Shown: positions 1 through 5,904, counted from the stretch's first letter. The stretch: DNA of 6,555 nucleotides from Bacillota bacterium (GCA_023425485.1 JAFACO010000363.1:1-6555); one strand, 5' to 3'. Made by a program: numbers and translations. Notes: generated from the letters alone by a model not told the origin.

Positions 1-589
1 AGTAGGCGGTAATTTTAATATCAAGAGGAGTGCAAAAACTAACGATCTCTTCCTGCCTATGACCGATATGAAAGGAAATTTGATTCATCATTGGTACATA
101 TTTGCACACTTCCAAAAGTGGATGAATATGCTTTGGCTCAAAGTTTGAGATACCAATTGCTCTCACCTTTCCACTATCATAGATCTCTTCCATAGCCAAC
201 CAACTATCTATATTTCCTTGCGTACAATCTTGACCAATGCTGTGCCAGGGCCAAGGTGCATGGATTAAGTAAAGATCAATATAGTCCAGATCTAATAACG
301 TTATCGACTTTTGAAAGCATTCATGGGCTATTTTATACCCTTTATGTTCTGCCGGAAGTTTTGTAGTAACAAAAATCTCCTCTCTGCTTATCCCAGAGTC
401 CTTAATCGCTTTTCCGACACTGGCTTCATTCCCATACGCCATTGCTGTATCTATATGTCTGTATCCATTCTGTAATGCCCAAAGGACTGACTGATAAGTC
501 TGTTCTCCATCTGGTATCTGCCAGGTTCCTAACCCAATCTTGGGTACTTTAACGCCATTTTTCAATGTATATGTTTCCTGTAAAACCAT
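1..589 (-). CDS. Aldo/keto reductase, partial (C-terminus beyond left edge)
   Basis: This is an NAD(P)H-dependent cytosolic aldo/keto reductase of the 2,5-diketo-D-gluconate reductase-like group, which reduces aldehydes and ketones to alcohols. The 196 codons present open with a strand-1 motif (KIGLGTWQ, residues 17-24). The usual AKR catalytic tetrad is complete: Asp47 and Tyr52 in HIDTAMAYGNE, Lys77 in FVTTKLP, and His110 in DLYLIHAPWP. Downstream are the family segments GKVRAIGISNF and an NQISFH stretch. Family members are about 270-285 residues, so roughly 80 residues, including most of the cofactor phosphate-binding end, lie outside the window. The ATG at 589 has a GGAGGG ribosome binding site six bases upstream (596-601). 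The gene is transcribed away from its neighbours, apparently from the promoter at 670-700. The family is certain. The substrate is unknown, and small electrophilic carbonyls such as methylglyoxal are only a guess. Confidence 0.93.
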   Translation of the reverse strand, partial: MVLQETYTLKNGVKVPKIGLGTWQIPDGEQTYQSVLWALQNGYRHIDTAMAYGNEASVGKAIKDSGISREEIFVTTKLPAEHKGYKIAHECFQKSITLLDLDYIDLYLIHAPWPWHSIGQDCTQGNIDSWLAMEEIYDSGKVRAIGISNFEPKHIHPLLEVCKYVPMMNQISFHIGHRQEEIVSFCTPLDIKITAY

Positions 590-669
590 GTGTAACCCTC
601 CATTTACTATAGATTATATTTCCAACTACATGTTCTTGGTTCTGGTGCTCTTTTATATTTACGATAATT

Positions 670-700
670 ATTATACATATTAGAGTTAACTTTAAGTCAA
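670..700 (-). promoter_or_regulatory. Promoter of the aldo/keto reductase, with MerR-type 19-bp spacer
   Basis: Read on the minus strand there is a -35 box TTGACT (695-700) and a perfect -10 box TATAAT (670-675), separated by 19 bases. Most sigma-A promoters have 17. The spacer region holds the near-perfect palindrome TTAAAGTTAACTCTAA (680-695, 14 of 16 positions symmetric, centred on GTTAAC). A stretched spacer with a central palindrome is the hallmark of promoters activated by MerR-family regulators, and the site resembles those I recall for NmlR/AdhR-type regulators of aldehyde stress. No MerR gene is in the window. Transcription would start near 663 and give a leader of about 75 bases. 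Confidence 0.7.
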
Positions 701-1034
701 GAGTTTTAAAGGTCTTTTTAAATATTCTACCACTTTATTATTTTTACCACTAATAATGTGTAATAATTACTATCGAAACTTTTATTAATGATTGAAAAAC
801 TTATTAGATTGAAACCATAAGTAATTGCCGTATTCAGTTAAAATATATCATTTAAATAAATCTTAATACTTTGAGTGTGAGACTTAAAAGTAAAATGCTA
901 AAGTAATTTCTATATTGCAAGACTAAATTCATTTTGAAGAGTAAATTATATTACGGAATATACCTATTTGCTCGGTATTAAACAATCAATGTACATGTTT
1001 TACTGGAAATCTAATTTAATTGTTTGACTAAGTA

Positions 1035-1046
1035 TGGTACTATAAA
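1035..1046 (+). promoter_or_regulatory. Candidate extended -10 promoter for the duplicated-module gene
   Basis: TGGTACTAT forms an extended -10 element (TG, one base, then TACTAT at 1038-1043), with an overlapping TATAAA at 1041-1046. It lies about 40 bases before the start codon. No good -35 sits 17 bases upstream (only TTTAAT at 1015-1020). The nearby TTGACT at 1024-1029 is too close to serve either -10. This is plausible but weak in such AT-rich DNA. Confidence 0.35.
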
Positions 1047-1084
1047 TCTGGATATTTATTAACTAGAAAGTGAGGTAAACCACT

Positions 1085-1450
1085 ATGGAAAAATATACAA
1101 GGGAAGAATTAATTGAAGCACTCCAGGTTATAACTTCCAATATTCTTAACTGTGAAAAAATACAGCCAAAGTTTGAGGAATCTACCTCCCAGCACTCCCT
1201 CCTTAAGAATAGACTAAAAGCATTGTACATCTCAAAATCATTGATATCAAATGATAATATACTTAACAAATACACCACCGAAGAATTAGTTGACTCGTTA
1301 CGCCCCGTACTATCAATCATCAGCAAATGTGAAAAAGGACAGTCAAAATTTGCAGAGGGTTCCTCTCACCACACCCGATTTAAAAAGCAAATAAAAGCGA
1401 TGAATATTTCAAAGGAATTTATAACCGATGAAATTAACAATAGAGGGTAA
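1085..1450 (+). CDS. Small protein of two tandem 55-residue modules, function unknown
   Basis: This predicted cytosolic, charged protein of 121 residues has no signal peptide or membrane segment. It is built almost entirely from two ungapped copies of one module, residues 3-57 and 62-116, joined by the linker NILN. I count 25 identical positions of 55. Conserved features are the start KYTxEEL, a CEKxQxKF centre, an SxxH pair, and the end KAxxISKxxI. Each copy looks helical and keeps one cysteine (Cys23 and Cys82). From memory, single-module proteins of about 60 residues with this pattern (xCEKxxxKxxEGTSQHTLLKNRIKAL) are common unnamed proteins in Firmicutes, and I know of no assigned function. 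The ATG has a GTGAGG ribosome binding site nine bases upstream. The gene precedes the methyltransferase by 34 bases and may share its transcript. DNA binding or use as a small adaptor would be pure guesses. Confidence 0.82.
   Translation: MEKYTREELIEALQVITSNILNCEKIQPKFEESTSQHSLLKNRLKALYISKSLISNDNILNKYTTEELVDSLRPVLSIISKCEKGQSKFAEGSSHHTRFKKQIKAMNISKEFITDEINNRG
1091..1255 (+). repeat. Module copy 1 (protein-level repeat)
   Basis: First of two tandem 55-residue units, residues 3-57, from KYTREEL to ISND. It matches copy 2 at 25 of 55 positions without gaps. The DNA has diverged well beyond a recent duplication, so the two-module form is old. Confidence 0.85.
1268..1432 (+). repeat. Module copy 2 (protein-level repeat)
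   Basis: Second unit, residues 62-116, from KYTTEEL to ITDE. It retains the CEK, QxKF, KA and ISK positions of copy 1. It replaces the QHSLLKNR segment with HHTRFKKQ, so the two copies may have different surface roles. Confidence 0.85.
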
Positions 1451-1470
1451 CTCTATATTAGAATAATTAC

Positions 1471-1477
1471 AGAAGGA
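1471..1477 (+). promoter_or_regulatory. Ribosome binding site that decides the methyltransferase start
   Basis: AGAAGGA ends one base before the first ATG (1479), which is too close for initiation. It lies seven bases before the second in-frame ATG (1485), which is a normal spacing. The second ATG is therefore the likely start. Confidence 0.7.
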
Positions 1478-1484
1478 CATGAAT

Positions 1485-2072
1485 ATGGGAATAATTGAGG
1501 TTTTGGTCAAACAATCAGGGAAACCATCTGGTCTACTTGGACGGCTAATGGTTAAAATTATGAATTATATGGATTCAGGAATAAACAGATGGGTAGTAGA
1601 AAAAGTCACCAATCCGACTGGTAATGCCTTGGATATCGGTTGTGGAGGCGGAGAAACCATGTATAACTTGCTAAAGAAAAACAAGGTTGAGAATATGACA
1701 GGCCTTGACTATTCTTTGGATTCTGTTATTGTTGCAAGTAAGAAAAATGCAACTTTTATCAAAATGCAAAGAGCTAATGTAGTTCAAGGGAATATTAATG
1801 CACTACCCTTTACACAGAATTATTTTGATCTTATACTGGCAGTTCGTACTCACTATTTCTGGGATAATTATGAGAAAGGCTTCTCCGAAATATATCGTAC
1901 ATTAAAGCCAAGTGGGAAATTATATATTTTTTCAGAAAGATATAAAATAGAATACCATATAGAAAAGTATCATAGTGATGAGTCTATGGAAAATCTTTTA
2001 AAGACTATCGGGTTTCATAATATTCTGATAGAAAATAAAGATACAATACAATGTATCACAGCTATTAAATAA
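1485..2072 (+). CDS. Class I SAM-dependent methyltransferase
   Basis: This cytosolic methyltransferase has the Rossmann-like class I fold and transfers a methyl group from S-adenosylmethionine to an unknown acceptor. Counting from the ATG at 1485 (195 residues), motif I is ALDIGCGGGE (48-57). The acidic ribose-binding residue is Asp75 in GLDYS. The motif III-like QGNINALPF is at about 101-109. Motif IV is FDLILAVRTHYFW (114-126), followed by the helix and strand FSEIYRTLKPSGKLYIF. The N-terminal KPSGLLGRLMVKIMNYMDSGINRW is a lead-in seen in small 'methyltransferase type 11/25' proteins. The length is normal and the gene is intact. It follows the duplicated-module gene by 34 bases, suggesting co-transcription. 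The motif IV region has HYFW rather than an NPPY signature, which argues against DNA or RNA adenine methylation and fits a small-molecule acceptor. That last point is inference. Confidence 0.9.
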   Translation: MGIIEVLVKQSGKPSGLLGRLMVKIMNYMDSGINRWVVEKVTNPTGNALDIGCGGGETMYNLLKKNKVENMTGLDYSLDSVIVASKKNATFIKMQRANVVQGNINALPFTQNYFDLILAVRTHYFWDNYEKGFSEIYRTLKPSGKLYIFSERYKIEYHIEKYHSDESMENLLKTIGFHNILIENKDTIQCITAIK

Positions 2073-2204
2073 GCAAAATTATCAATATACATATCGTTAA
2101 TCTCTAAACTATATCAAAAGTAAAATTAGATTATAAAGTACTGAACCAATTTATAAGAAACTTAGGTTGATAAAGTTAAAAAATTATTATAGTAGGTGAT
2201 TATT

Positions 2205-2501
2205 ATGAGTATAGATAAAAATACAATAAATAATTTTACCGGTAAGTTAAATGAAATTTTACAACTAGAATTAAAAGCAGGAAATAAAATAGTTGAAACC
2301 TTTGAGGGAGATTGGCCTGTCCCTAATTCTATAATGATTTTCTTAGAAAAACCTTTTATTACCCCTATCCAACGGACTTTGGTGGATATTACATTTAATA
2401 ACGTTAACGACCCGCATTACTGGAAAGCAGAATATGTAGATTTAAATAATAAACTGTGGTTATGTTGCAGATTTGACGGACCGAATTTTGATTCACTATA
2501 G
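2205..2501 (+). CDS. Small protein of unknown function (98 aa)
   Basis: I do not recognise a named family. The protein is acidic and soluble, without signal peptide or membrane segment. An N-terminal helix (about residues 1-35, including LNEILQLELKAGNKIVET) is followed by EGDWPVPNSIMIFLEKPF and a strand-rich end. The most distinctive stretch is NDPHYWKAEYVDLNNKLWLCCRF near the C-terminus. I recall similar unnamed Firmicutes proteins sharing a 'NDPHYWKAEY' core. The start is ATG at 2205, with AGGTG six bases upstream. An in-frame GTG at 2196 overlaps this ribosome binding site and is unlikely. The gene stands alone, 132 bases after the methyltransferase and 143 before the regulator, with no strong promoter or terminator visible. 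The size and the helix-then-sheet pattern would suit a small immunity or cargo protein, but nothing seen proves it. Confidence 0.72.
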   Translation: MSIDKNTINNFTGKLNEILQLELKAGNKIVETFEGDWPVPNSIMIFLEKPFITPIQRTLVDITFNNVNDPHYWKAEYVDLNNKLWLCCRFDGPNFDSL

Positions 2502-2630
2502 AATTATTTTAAAGCACAATTGAGTAGATTCTTTTATAACAGCATTTTTTTAGCTAGCAAGCATTATCTCTCATAAGAGAATGACAGATGAGAGGATTAT
2601 TGATTTTTCTCCTGATATACTTGTGGAAGA

Positions 2631-2636
2631 AAGGAG
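2631..2636 (+). promoter_or_regulatory. Ribosome binding site supporting a TTG start
   Basis: AAGGAG lies eight bases before TTG at 2645, a normal spacing. An in-frame GTG at 2639 is only two bases away. The upstream in-frame ATG at 2588 has no good ribosome binding site and would add a hydrophobic stretch foreign to the family. Confidence 0.75.
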
Positions 2637-2644
2637 ATGTGAAC

Positions 2645-3490
2645 TTGGATTGGAATGTAAGAATGAACAGAGCTCTTGATTACATTGAAGAGAATTTGAG
2701 TAATGAAATTGATTTTGAATATGCTGCAAAATTAGCATTTTGCACTCGCAATGATTTATCAAATATGTTTTACCTTGTTACAGGAATACAATTAAGCGAA
2801 TACATCAGGCGCCGACGTCTTTCGCTTGCAGCATTTGAATTGCAAAACAGTGACGAGAAAATTATTGATATATCCATGAAATATGGCTATTCATCACCAA
2901 CTGCATTTAATAGAGCATTTCAAAATCAACATAAGGCATCACCTCAATATGCAAGAAGCCGAAAAATCTTTTTAAACTCCTATCCTCGCATCACTTTTCA
3001 AATTATATTGAATGGAGAGATTAAGATGAAGTGCAGAATTGAAAAAAAGGAAGCCTTTAGAGTTGTTGGAGTCAAGAAAACATTTAGAAGTGATGCAGTT
3101 GAAAATCTAGTACCATATTTCTGGCGTGACCTTCCACAAGAAACCTACGATAAAATTATTAAGCAGTCTAATGGTGAGCCAAAAGGTCTAATAGGTTTGT
3201 GTGCCGACTTTGATAATGAACATACCTTTGATTATTATATTGCTGTATCAACTACTAATTCCAATGTTCAAGGATTAGAACAGATTGATATACCCGAGGC
3301 AACTTGGGCAATTTTTGAGGCAGAGGGTGCTTTAATGGAGTTAGTAAATCGCATATGGCAGGAATGGTTCCCTTCTTCTGGATATAGACGGGCAGATAAT
3401 TCTATTCCAGATGTTGAAGTATATTTTGATTATGACTTCCCAAAAGAAAACTATACTTATGAACTTTGGTATCCTGTTGTAAAGGAATAG
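2645..3490 (+). CDS. AraC-family transcriptional regulator with GyrI-like effector domain
   Basis: This cytosolic DNA-binding protein probably senses a small molecule. From the TTG start it has 281 residues and opens MDWNVRMNRALDYIEENL, matching how this family usually begins. The AraC DNA-binding domain has two helix-turn-helix units: about residues 22-55 (DFEYAAKLAFCTRNDLSNMF) and 72-102 (KIIDISMKYGYSSPTAFNRAFQ), with the conserved ASPQYAR at its end. A linker leads at residue 128 (MKCRIEKKEAFRVVGVKK) into a GyrI-like/AraC effector-binding domain running to the C-terminus (ELWYPVV). In known relatives such as Rob, SoxS-linked and BmrR-type systems this fold binds drugs or other amphipathic ligands. 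The order here, DNA-binding domain first and GyrI second, is a standard Firmicutes arrangement. No obvious target operon is adjacent, so it may act elsewhere or on itself. It ends in a hairpin terminator. Confidence 0.92.
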   Translation: MDWNVRMNRALDYIEENLSNEIDFEYAAKLAFCTRNDLSNMFYLVTGIQLSEYIRRRRLSLAAFELQNSDEKIIDISMKYGYSSPTAFNRAFQNQHKASPQYARSRKIFLNSYPRITFQIILNGEIKMKCRIEKKEAFRVVGVKKTFRSDAVENLVPYFWRDLPQETYDKIIKQSNGEPKGLIGLCADFDNEHTFDYYIAVSTTNSNVQGLEQIDIPEATWAIFEAEGALMELVNRIWQEWFPSSGYRRADNSIPDVEVYFDYDFPKENYTYELWYPVVKE

Positions 3491-3542
3491 TAATTCCTAT
3501 TCTGCGGAGTAGAGCGTTAGTTCTTAAATCATAATAAAATCA

Positions 3543-3576
3543 GGCTATTGGATAATCTCCAATAGCCCTTCCTTTT
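3543..3576. terminator. Hairpin terminator between convergent regulators
   Basis: GGCTATTGG (3543-3551) and CCAATAGCC (3559-3567) form a perfect 9-bp stem with a 7-base loop. On the plus strand a pyrimidine-rich tail (CTTCCTTTT) follows, ending the AraC-type gene. On the minus strand the stem is followed by TGATTTTATTATG, so it can also end the HxlR-type gene that converges on it. Confidence 0.82.
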
Positions 3577-3604
3577 GCTTGTATACGTCTATGATTTCTA
3601 TTAA

Positions 3605-3928
3605 TTAGTCGTCAATGTGTTCTGTACCCCATTGGCAAAATGTATTTAAGATAGGCATCAAGGTTTTTCCCCGTTCCGACAAATAATATTCCACCTTAGG
3701 GGGTACTTGTGGATATTCATGCCTGACAATCAGATCATTTTCTTCCAGTTCTTTCAATTGATTACTTAGCATTTTATGTGTAATTCCTTCCAGTGACTTT
3801 TTCAGCTCTCCATAACGCATGGTGTCACGTTTCCAAAGCCAAAATAAAATATTCATTTTCCATTTGCCTCCGATAAGGGATAACGCATATTCAAAGGGTC
3901 TTGAGTTTACCAGCATTGAGTCTGACAT
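3605..3928 (-). CDS. HxlR-family winged-helix transcriptional regulator
   Basis: This 107-residue regulator (usual family length 100-125) would bind DNA as a dimer. It has the family core LIGGKWKMNILFWL (18-31), the recognition region RYGELKKSLEGITHKMLSNQLKELEENDLI (38-67), the wing RHEYPQVPPKVEYYLSERG (69-87) and the C-terminal dimer helix LMPILNTFCQWG. The ATG has AAAGGAG seven bases upstream. It is divergent from the flavin-reductase-like gene with about 108 bases between start codons, the classic arrangement for an HxlR regulator and its target. One oddity: most family members, including the redox and quinone sensor YodB, carry a cysteine just before the Pro-x-Glu motif. Here that position is Arg10 (SRPFEYAL), and the only cysteine is Cys98. 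Classic N-terminal thiol sensing is therefore unlikely. Confidence 0.93.
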   Translation of the reverse strand: MSDSMLVNSRPFEYALSLIGGKWKMNILFWLWKRDTMRYGELKKSLEGITHKMLSNQLKELEENDLIVRHEYPQVPPKVEYYLSERGKTLMPILNTFCQWGTEHIDD

Positions 3929-3960
3929 ATATTTGCTCTCCTTTTGGATAGTATCTATAT

Positions 3961-3978
3961 AAAAAGTGCGTACTTTCT
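3961..3978. promoter_or_regulatory. Palindrome in the divergent control region, candidate HxlR operator
   Basis: AAAGT (3963-3967), four bases, then ACTTT (3972-3976) form a palindrome set in AAAAAGTGCGTACTTTCTT, so symmetry continues imperfectly outwards. It is in the 108-base space shared by the two divergent genes, overlapping an AT-rich tract (TATATAAAAA) suited to a -10 region. HxlR-family operators that I recall contain GTAC/AAGTAC-like repeats, which fits. I could not pick a confident -35/-10 pair for either gene. Confidence 0.5.
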
Positions 3979-4036
3979 TTTTATTCTACTTTACCTTATC
4001 ATACAGATATATGAAAAACAAGAAGGAGCTGTATTT

Positions 4037-4573
4037 ATGAAGAAAGAAATCAATGTATTTGAACATGCCCAGGAAATATTACAAGCTGTAAAGCACGGAG
4101 TATTGCTTACTACAAAAACTGACGATAAAATAAATTCCATGACTATTTCATGGGGAACACTGGGAATTGAATGGAATACACCTATTTTTACAGTTTTTGT
4201 GAGAGAGAATCGTTTTACAAAGCAACAGTTGGATAAAAATCCAGAATTCACAATTAATATTCCAGTCGGTGCATATGACAAAAAGATCCTAGGTGTTTGC
4301 GGCACAAAATCCGGACATACAACAGATAAAATTGAAACTCTTGGATTAACTTTAGAGCCTTCCAATCTGATTACTGTCCCAGGTATTAAGGAATTACCCT
4401 TAACTTTGGAATGCCGCGTAATATACAAACAGGAACAGGACAAAAATGCAATTACAGAGGAAAACAATATGAAATGTTATCCTCAAGATGTAGATAGCTC
4501 ATTTCACGGTGCAAACCGAGATTATCATACCGCATATTACGGAGAGATTGTTAGTGCGTATATTATAGAGTAA
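4037..4573 (+). CDS. Flavin reductase-like FMN-binding protein
   Basis: This is a soluble 178-residue protein of the flavin reductase-like domain family (split-barrel FMN fold), which binds FMN and transfers electrons between NAD(P)H, flavin and an acceptor. Family features in order are: VLLTTK, then INSMTISWGTLG (32-43); TPIFTVFVRENRFTKQQL (48-65), the flavin-phosphate-contact region; FTINIP (71-76); VCGTKSGHTTDK (87-98); and a final HTAYYGEIVSAYI strand (164-176). The start is ATG 4037, with AGAAGGAG eight bases upstream. An in-frame ATG at 3944 would run through the promoter region and add a spurious hydrophobic leader. The gene is divergent from the HxlR regulator, which probably controls it. 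The acceptor is unknown. Relatives are described as NADH:flavin oxidoreductases or small flavin-dependent enzymes. Confidence 0.92.
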   Translation: MKKEINVFEHAQEILQAVKHGVLLTTKTDDKINSMTISWGTLGIEWNTPIFTVFVRENRFTKQQLDKNPEFTINIPVGAYDKKILGVCGTKSGHTTDKIETLGLTLEPSNLITVPGIKELPLTLECRVIYKQEQDKNAITEENNMKCYPQDVDSSFHGANRDYHTAYYGEIVSAYIIE

Positions 4574-4593
4574 TACTTATCATAAAAGAAAAC

Positions 4594-4645
4594 TATAGCT
4601 TGAGCCGATTCCTTTGGAATCGGCTCAAGCTATATTATATTTTGG
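4594..4645. terminator. Perfect 19-bp hairpin, bidirectional terminator
   Basis: TATAGCTTGAGCCGATTCC (4594-4612) and its exact reverse complement (4616-4634) pair across a 3-base TTT loop. The plus-strand tail is TTATATTTTGG. On the minus strand the stem is followed by a T-rich tract (GTTTTCTTTTATG). It lies 20 bases after the flavin reductase stop and 33 bases after the glycosyltransferase stop, so it can end both convergent transcripts. Confidence 0.9.
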
Positions 4646-4666
4646 AAATGACATTTCTCAAAAAAG

Positions 4667-5824
4667 TTAATGACCTTTGTTTGCAATTGATTTTTCATAA
4701 ACCTGTGAAACCTTTTTGGCAAAGGCAATGGATGAATACTCCTGCAGCACCAGGTTATGTGCATTCATTGATAACGTTTTATGCAAATCTTCTTGATATA
4801 AAATAGCTGTAAGCCTGTCCGCAAAATGTTCATAAGAGGTATACTGCCAGCCATTTACCCCATCAATGACTACATTGTTAAGGCATGGGTCTTTTCTACA
4901 TAATGCAGGAACGCCAACTGCAAGTGCTTCCATATAGGTCAAACCCTGTGCCTCGCTAATGGATGCACAAACAAATACATCTCCAAGCTTATAATAATCC
5001 GCAACCTCGTCAGGTGAAACCATTCCAGTGAATTTAACCTGCTTCTCCAGCCTTAATTCCTTGACAAGACTCTCCAGGTTGCTGCGATATGGACCATCTC
5101 CAACAATAACTAATGTAATCTCTGGGTTCTGTAATCGCTCAAGAAAGCTTATGATCTCTTCCAGATTCTTTTCTTTACCTAAGCGTCCAATGGAAATAAG
5201 CACCTTATTTCCATCTGAAATTCCAATCTTCGCACGAAGCTTCTGTAATTTTTCTTTATCCTGTAATATATTAAAATTATGTAAGTCAATACCAGTTGGT
5301 ACAACCATAATATCTTGCTTAATACCATATCCCATTAGCATATTCTTTACTTTATCCGTTGGAGCAATAACATAACTTGTACGCCTTATAACCCCTTTTG
5401 TTAGGAAGGATACCATTACTCTGCCAATTCTTTTATTAGGAAAGAAATAATGCGTATAATCTTCATAGACCGTATGATAGGTGTGAACAATGGGTATATC
5501 TAGTTTTTTTGCTAATCTGCGTGCCATAAGGAAGGTACTGAATTCACACTGTGAGTGGATTACGTCGGGCTTCCACTCTATGATATCCTCCATAAAGCTA
5601 CTGTTCATATGAAAGGCAACACGAGCCTCTGGATAAATCCAACTTGCATTTCTTGCTCCTATATAAGTCACATTACCTTCCATTGAGGATTGATTGCAGT
5701 GTGATAAAGTAAGTATTCTTACTTCGTGTCCCATCTCCTGTAGTTTTCTTTGTAATATTAAAACTGAATTTACAACCCCATTAATTACTGGCGTATACCA
5801 TTCTGTGGTAATAAGAATTTTCAT
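4667..5824 (-). CDS. GT4-family glycosyltransferase
   Basis: This retaining glycosyltransferase (GT-B fold, GT4/glycosyl transferases group 1) probably acts on the inner membrane face, moving a sugar from a nucleotide-sugar donor to a lipid or polysaccharide acceptor. Its 385 residues open MKILITTEWYTPVINGVVNSV. The glycine-rich acceptor-side start is followed by DVIHSQCEF and HTYHTVYEDYTHYF (114-127). Donor-side motifs are SIGRLGKEKN (211-220), VIVGDGP (239-245), and the E-x7-E pair Glu291/Glu299 in EAQGLTYMEA, which contacts the donor sugar. There is no signal peptide. The closest general resemblance is to 1,2-diacylglycerol 3-glucosyltransferase and mannosyltransferase-like enzymes, so glycolipid synthesis is a reasonable but unproven role. 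Upstream frame extending to 5911 lacks a ribosome binding site and crosses the promoter. The AAGGAG before ATG 5824 is unusually far away (15 bases). Confidence 0.93.
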   Translation of the reverse strand: MKILITTEWYTPVINGVVNSVLILQRKLQEMGHEVRILTLSHCNQSSMEGNVTYIGARNASWIYPEARVAFHMNSSFMEDIIEWKPDVIHSQCEFSTFLMARRLAKKLDIPIVHTYHTVYEDYTHYFFPNKRIGRVMVSFLTKGVIRRTSYVIAPTDKVKNMLMGYGIKQDIMVVPTGIDLHNFNILQDKEKLQKLRAKIGISDGNKVLISIGRLGKEKNLEEIISFLERLQNPEITLVIVGDGPYRSNLESLVKELRLEKQVKFTGMVSPDEVADYYKLGDVFVCASISEAQGLTYMEALAVGVPALCRKDPCLNNVVIDGVNGWQYTSYEHFADRLTAILYQEDLHKTLSMNAHNLVLQEYSSIAFAKKVSQVYEKSIANKGH

Positions 5825-5870
5825 ATGTAGAATCCCACTCTCCTTCTGTTGAACTACCTTCCTTATTATA

Positions 5871-5898
5871 TTTATATCACTATTGATTAAAGTGTCAA
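5871..5898 (-). promoter_or_regulatory. Hybrid promoter of the glycosyltransferase
   Basis: On the minus strand there is a perfect -35 TTGACA (5893-5898), a 16-base spacer, and an extended -10 TGATATAAA (-10 hexamer at 5871-5876). Transcription would start near 5864, giving a leader of about 40 bases before ATG 5824. The -35 lies inside the left terminal repeat of the palindromic element, whereas the -10 is just outside it. Confidence 0.75.
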
Positions 5899-5904
5899 AA
5901 GTCA
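5881..5904 (+). repeat. Left terminal inverted repeat
   Basis: 24 bases beginning TATTGATTAAAGTGTC, exactly complementary to the right repeat. Read outward on the minus strand it contains TTGACA, used as the -35 of the glycosyltransferase promoter. The symmetry stops abruptly at C5880. Confidence 0.85.

Larger units (their letters stand above)
590..1084. other. AT-rich intergenic region between divergent genes
   Basis: Nearly 500 bases separate the reductase from the duplicated-module gene. The left end holds the reductase leader and its MerR-type promoter. The right end holds a candidate promoter and ribosome binding site for the next gene. Between about 710 and 1010 I find only short open frames without ribosome binding sites (for example a 10-codon frame at 788), and no convincing hairpin, tRNA or riboswitch. 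It may be decayed sequence. Confidence 0.6.

Noticed and set aside
1063..1326. Minus-strand frame of 87 codons
   Set aside because: It is antisense to the duplicated-module gene, has no ribosome binding site, and its product has no recognisable pattern.
2566..2580. TCTCT-CATA-AGAGA inverted repeat upstream of the AraC/GyrI gene
   Set aside because: The stem is only five bases and no T tract follows, so it is too weak to call an operator or terminator.
2571..2762. Minus-strand frame of 63 codons
   Set aside because: It overlaps the start of the AraC/GyrI regulator on the opposite strand and has low-complexity Ser/Leu composition.
3944..4036. N-terminal extension of the flavin reductase to ATG 3944
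   Set aside because: It crosses the divergent control region. ATG 4037 has an ideal ribosome binding site and the family-typical start.
3991..4467. Minus-strand frame of 158 codons
   Set aside because: It lies fully opposite the well-supported flavin reductase gene, and the protein looks like an antisense translation (Cys/Ser-rich, no domain).
4600..4806. Plus-strand frame of 68 codons
   Set aside because: It begins inside the terminator hairpin and runs antisense to the C-terminus of the glycosyltransferase.
5028..5375. Plus-strand frame of 115 codons
   Set aside because: It lies entirely within the glycosyltransferase on the other strand, with no ribosome binding site.
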